A stretch of DNA of 6,144 bases from Deltaproteobacteria bacterium (lineage in GTDB: Bacteria; Desulfobacterota; Syntrophia; Syntrophales; UBA2185). The stretch spans positions 1 to 6,144 of the forward strand of contig JAPLJQ010000004.1 of NCBI GenBank assembly GCA_026388495.1, given 5' to 3'. The notes below the pieces were generated by a model. It did not search any database. It was not told where the DNA came from and worked only from the letters and a program-made list of their open reading frames with translations. Made by a program: the position numbers and the translations under genes. Shown one piece after another: positions 5,949-6,144 of this stretch (positions are counted from its first letter, which is position 1; every line of letters starts with the position of its first letter).

Positions 5949-6099
5949 CAGATCTCTCCGGTGGCTGTTTTTTACTTTATCCATCGAATCCACGCCATCC
6001 GTTTGATGTAACGTTCTGCGATTAAATTACCGTATCTTGTGTATCATATTATTCTCATACACTATATCTTGTATATAATCCATAAAAATATTTTAAATT
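5949..6099 (-). promoter_or_regulatory. AT-rich spacer before murC, possible promoter or operator region
   Basis: This is the longest intergenic stretch in the window, and its distal 80 bases are markedly richer in A+T than the genes around it. It holds the palindrome AAAATATTTT (6085-6094), the octamer TATCTTGT twice on the plus strand (6033-6040 and 6065-6072, 32 bases apart, near three helical turns), and a dyad GTGTAT/ATACAC (6039-6044 and 6057-6062, 12-base spacer). TATGAT (minus strand, 6048-6043) resembles a -10 box, but I find no convincing -35 at the right distance. A second promoter for murC to ftsZ is plausible but not shown. No protein-coding signal is evident in it. Confidence 0.35.
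5954..5959 (-). promoter_or_regulatory. Ribosome binding site that sets the murC start
   Basis: GGAGAG on the minus strand lies 5 bases before the ATG at 5948. Nothing comparable precedes the in-frame GTG at 5993 or ATG at 5984, so this site favours the 460-residue MurC. Confidence 0.8.
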
Positions 6100-6144
6100 T
6101 TATCTAGCGATGTTTATGCAGATATCCACAATGTCGGAAGCTGC
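6100..6144 (-). CDS. murG: C-terminal end of probable MurG (runs off right edge)
   Basis: From the window edge one minus-strand frame reads AASDIVDICINIAR followed by TAA at 6102-6100. The pattern AAxxIVDxCxxI resembles the last helix of MurG, the membrane-associated glycosyltransferase that adds GlcNAc to lipid I to form lipid II. MurG directly precedes murC in many dcw clusters, including those of Desulfobacterota. The other two minus-strand frames also end within this stretch but give peptides without such a pattern. Only 14 residues are visible, so the assignment rests mostly on gene order. Confidence 0.5.
   Translation of the reverse strand, partial: AASDIVDICINIAR

Noticed and set aside
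6085..6094. AAAATATTTT palindrome after murG as a terminator
   Set aside because: The stem is only A-T pairs with no loop and no GC-rich base, so it would not form a stable intrinsic terminator.
1..6144. Mobile elements, CRISPR arrays, tRNA or rRNA genes, or a novel defence or metabolic system
   Set aside because: Nearly every base is accounted for by tightly packed conserved dcw genes. I saw no transposase, regularly spaced repeats, tRNA-like folds or foreign composition.

Overview
This window is the distal end of a bacterial division and cell wall (dcw) cluster. All genes are on the minus strand, so transcription runs from position 6144 toward position 1. In transcription order it holds: the last codons of a probable murG, a 151-base AT-rich spacer, murC, murB, ftsQ, ftsA, ftsZ, and the N-terminal third or less of a radical SAM protein gene that runs off the left edge. 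All five complete genes are intact, of family-typical length, and carry their signature motifs.

The likely source is a Gram-negative anaerobe of the Desulfobacterota (former Deltaproteobacteria), possibly near Syntrophus. This is inferred from the gene order murG-murC-murB-ftsQ-ftsA-ftsZ, the look of FtsZ (tail ending IPTFLRRQAD) and FtsA, and the radical SAM gene directly after ftsZ. It rests on remembered family resemblance, not on a search.

Layout by region: 6100-6144 is the tail of murG. 5949-6099 is a spacer with an imperfect dyad and a repeated octamer, the only plausible internal promoter region. 4566-5948 is murC and 3653-4582 is murB (17-base overlap). 2811-3656 is ftsQ (ATGA overlap with murB). 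2720-2810 is a 91-base gap before ftsA. 1499-2719 is ftsA, 331-1482 is ftsZ after a 16-base gap, and 1-318 is the partial radical SAM gene. No intrinsic terminator is visible anywhere, so one transcript could span the whole window.

Functionally, MurG makes lipid II at the membrane, while MurC and MurB act in the cytoplasmic steps that supply UDP-MurNAc and attach its first amino acid. FtsZ and FtsA form and anchor the division ring, and FtsQ links the ring to the periplasmic wall synthesis machinery. The radical SAM protein has no established link to division. A ddl gene, which often sits between murB and ftsQ, is absent.

Most of the window is ordinary core genome. The points that deserve a second look are a perfect 15-bp inverted repeat inside murC, a second copy of the FtsZ C-terminal peptide motif within the FtsZ linker, the partial radical SAM gene lying in frame with ftsZ behind a single TAG, and an oddly spaced Shine-Dalgarno site before ftsA. 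I see no evidence of a novel multi-gene system.
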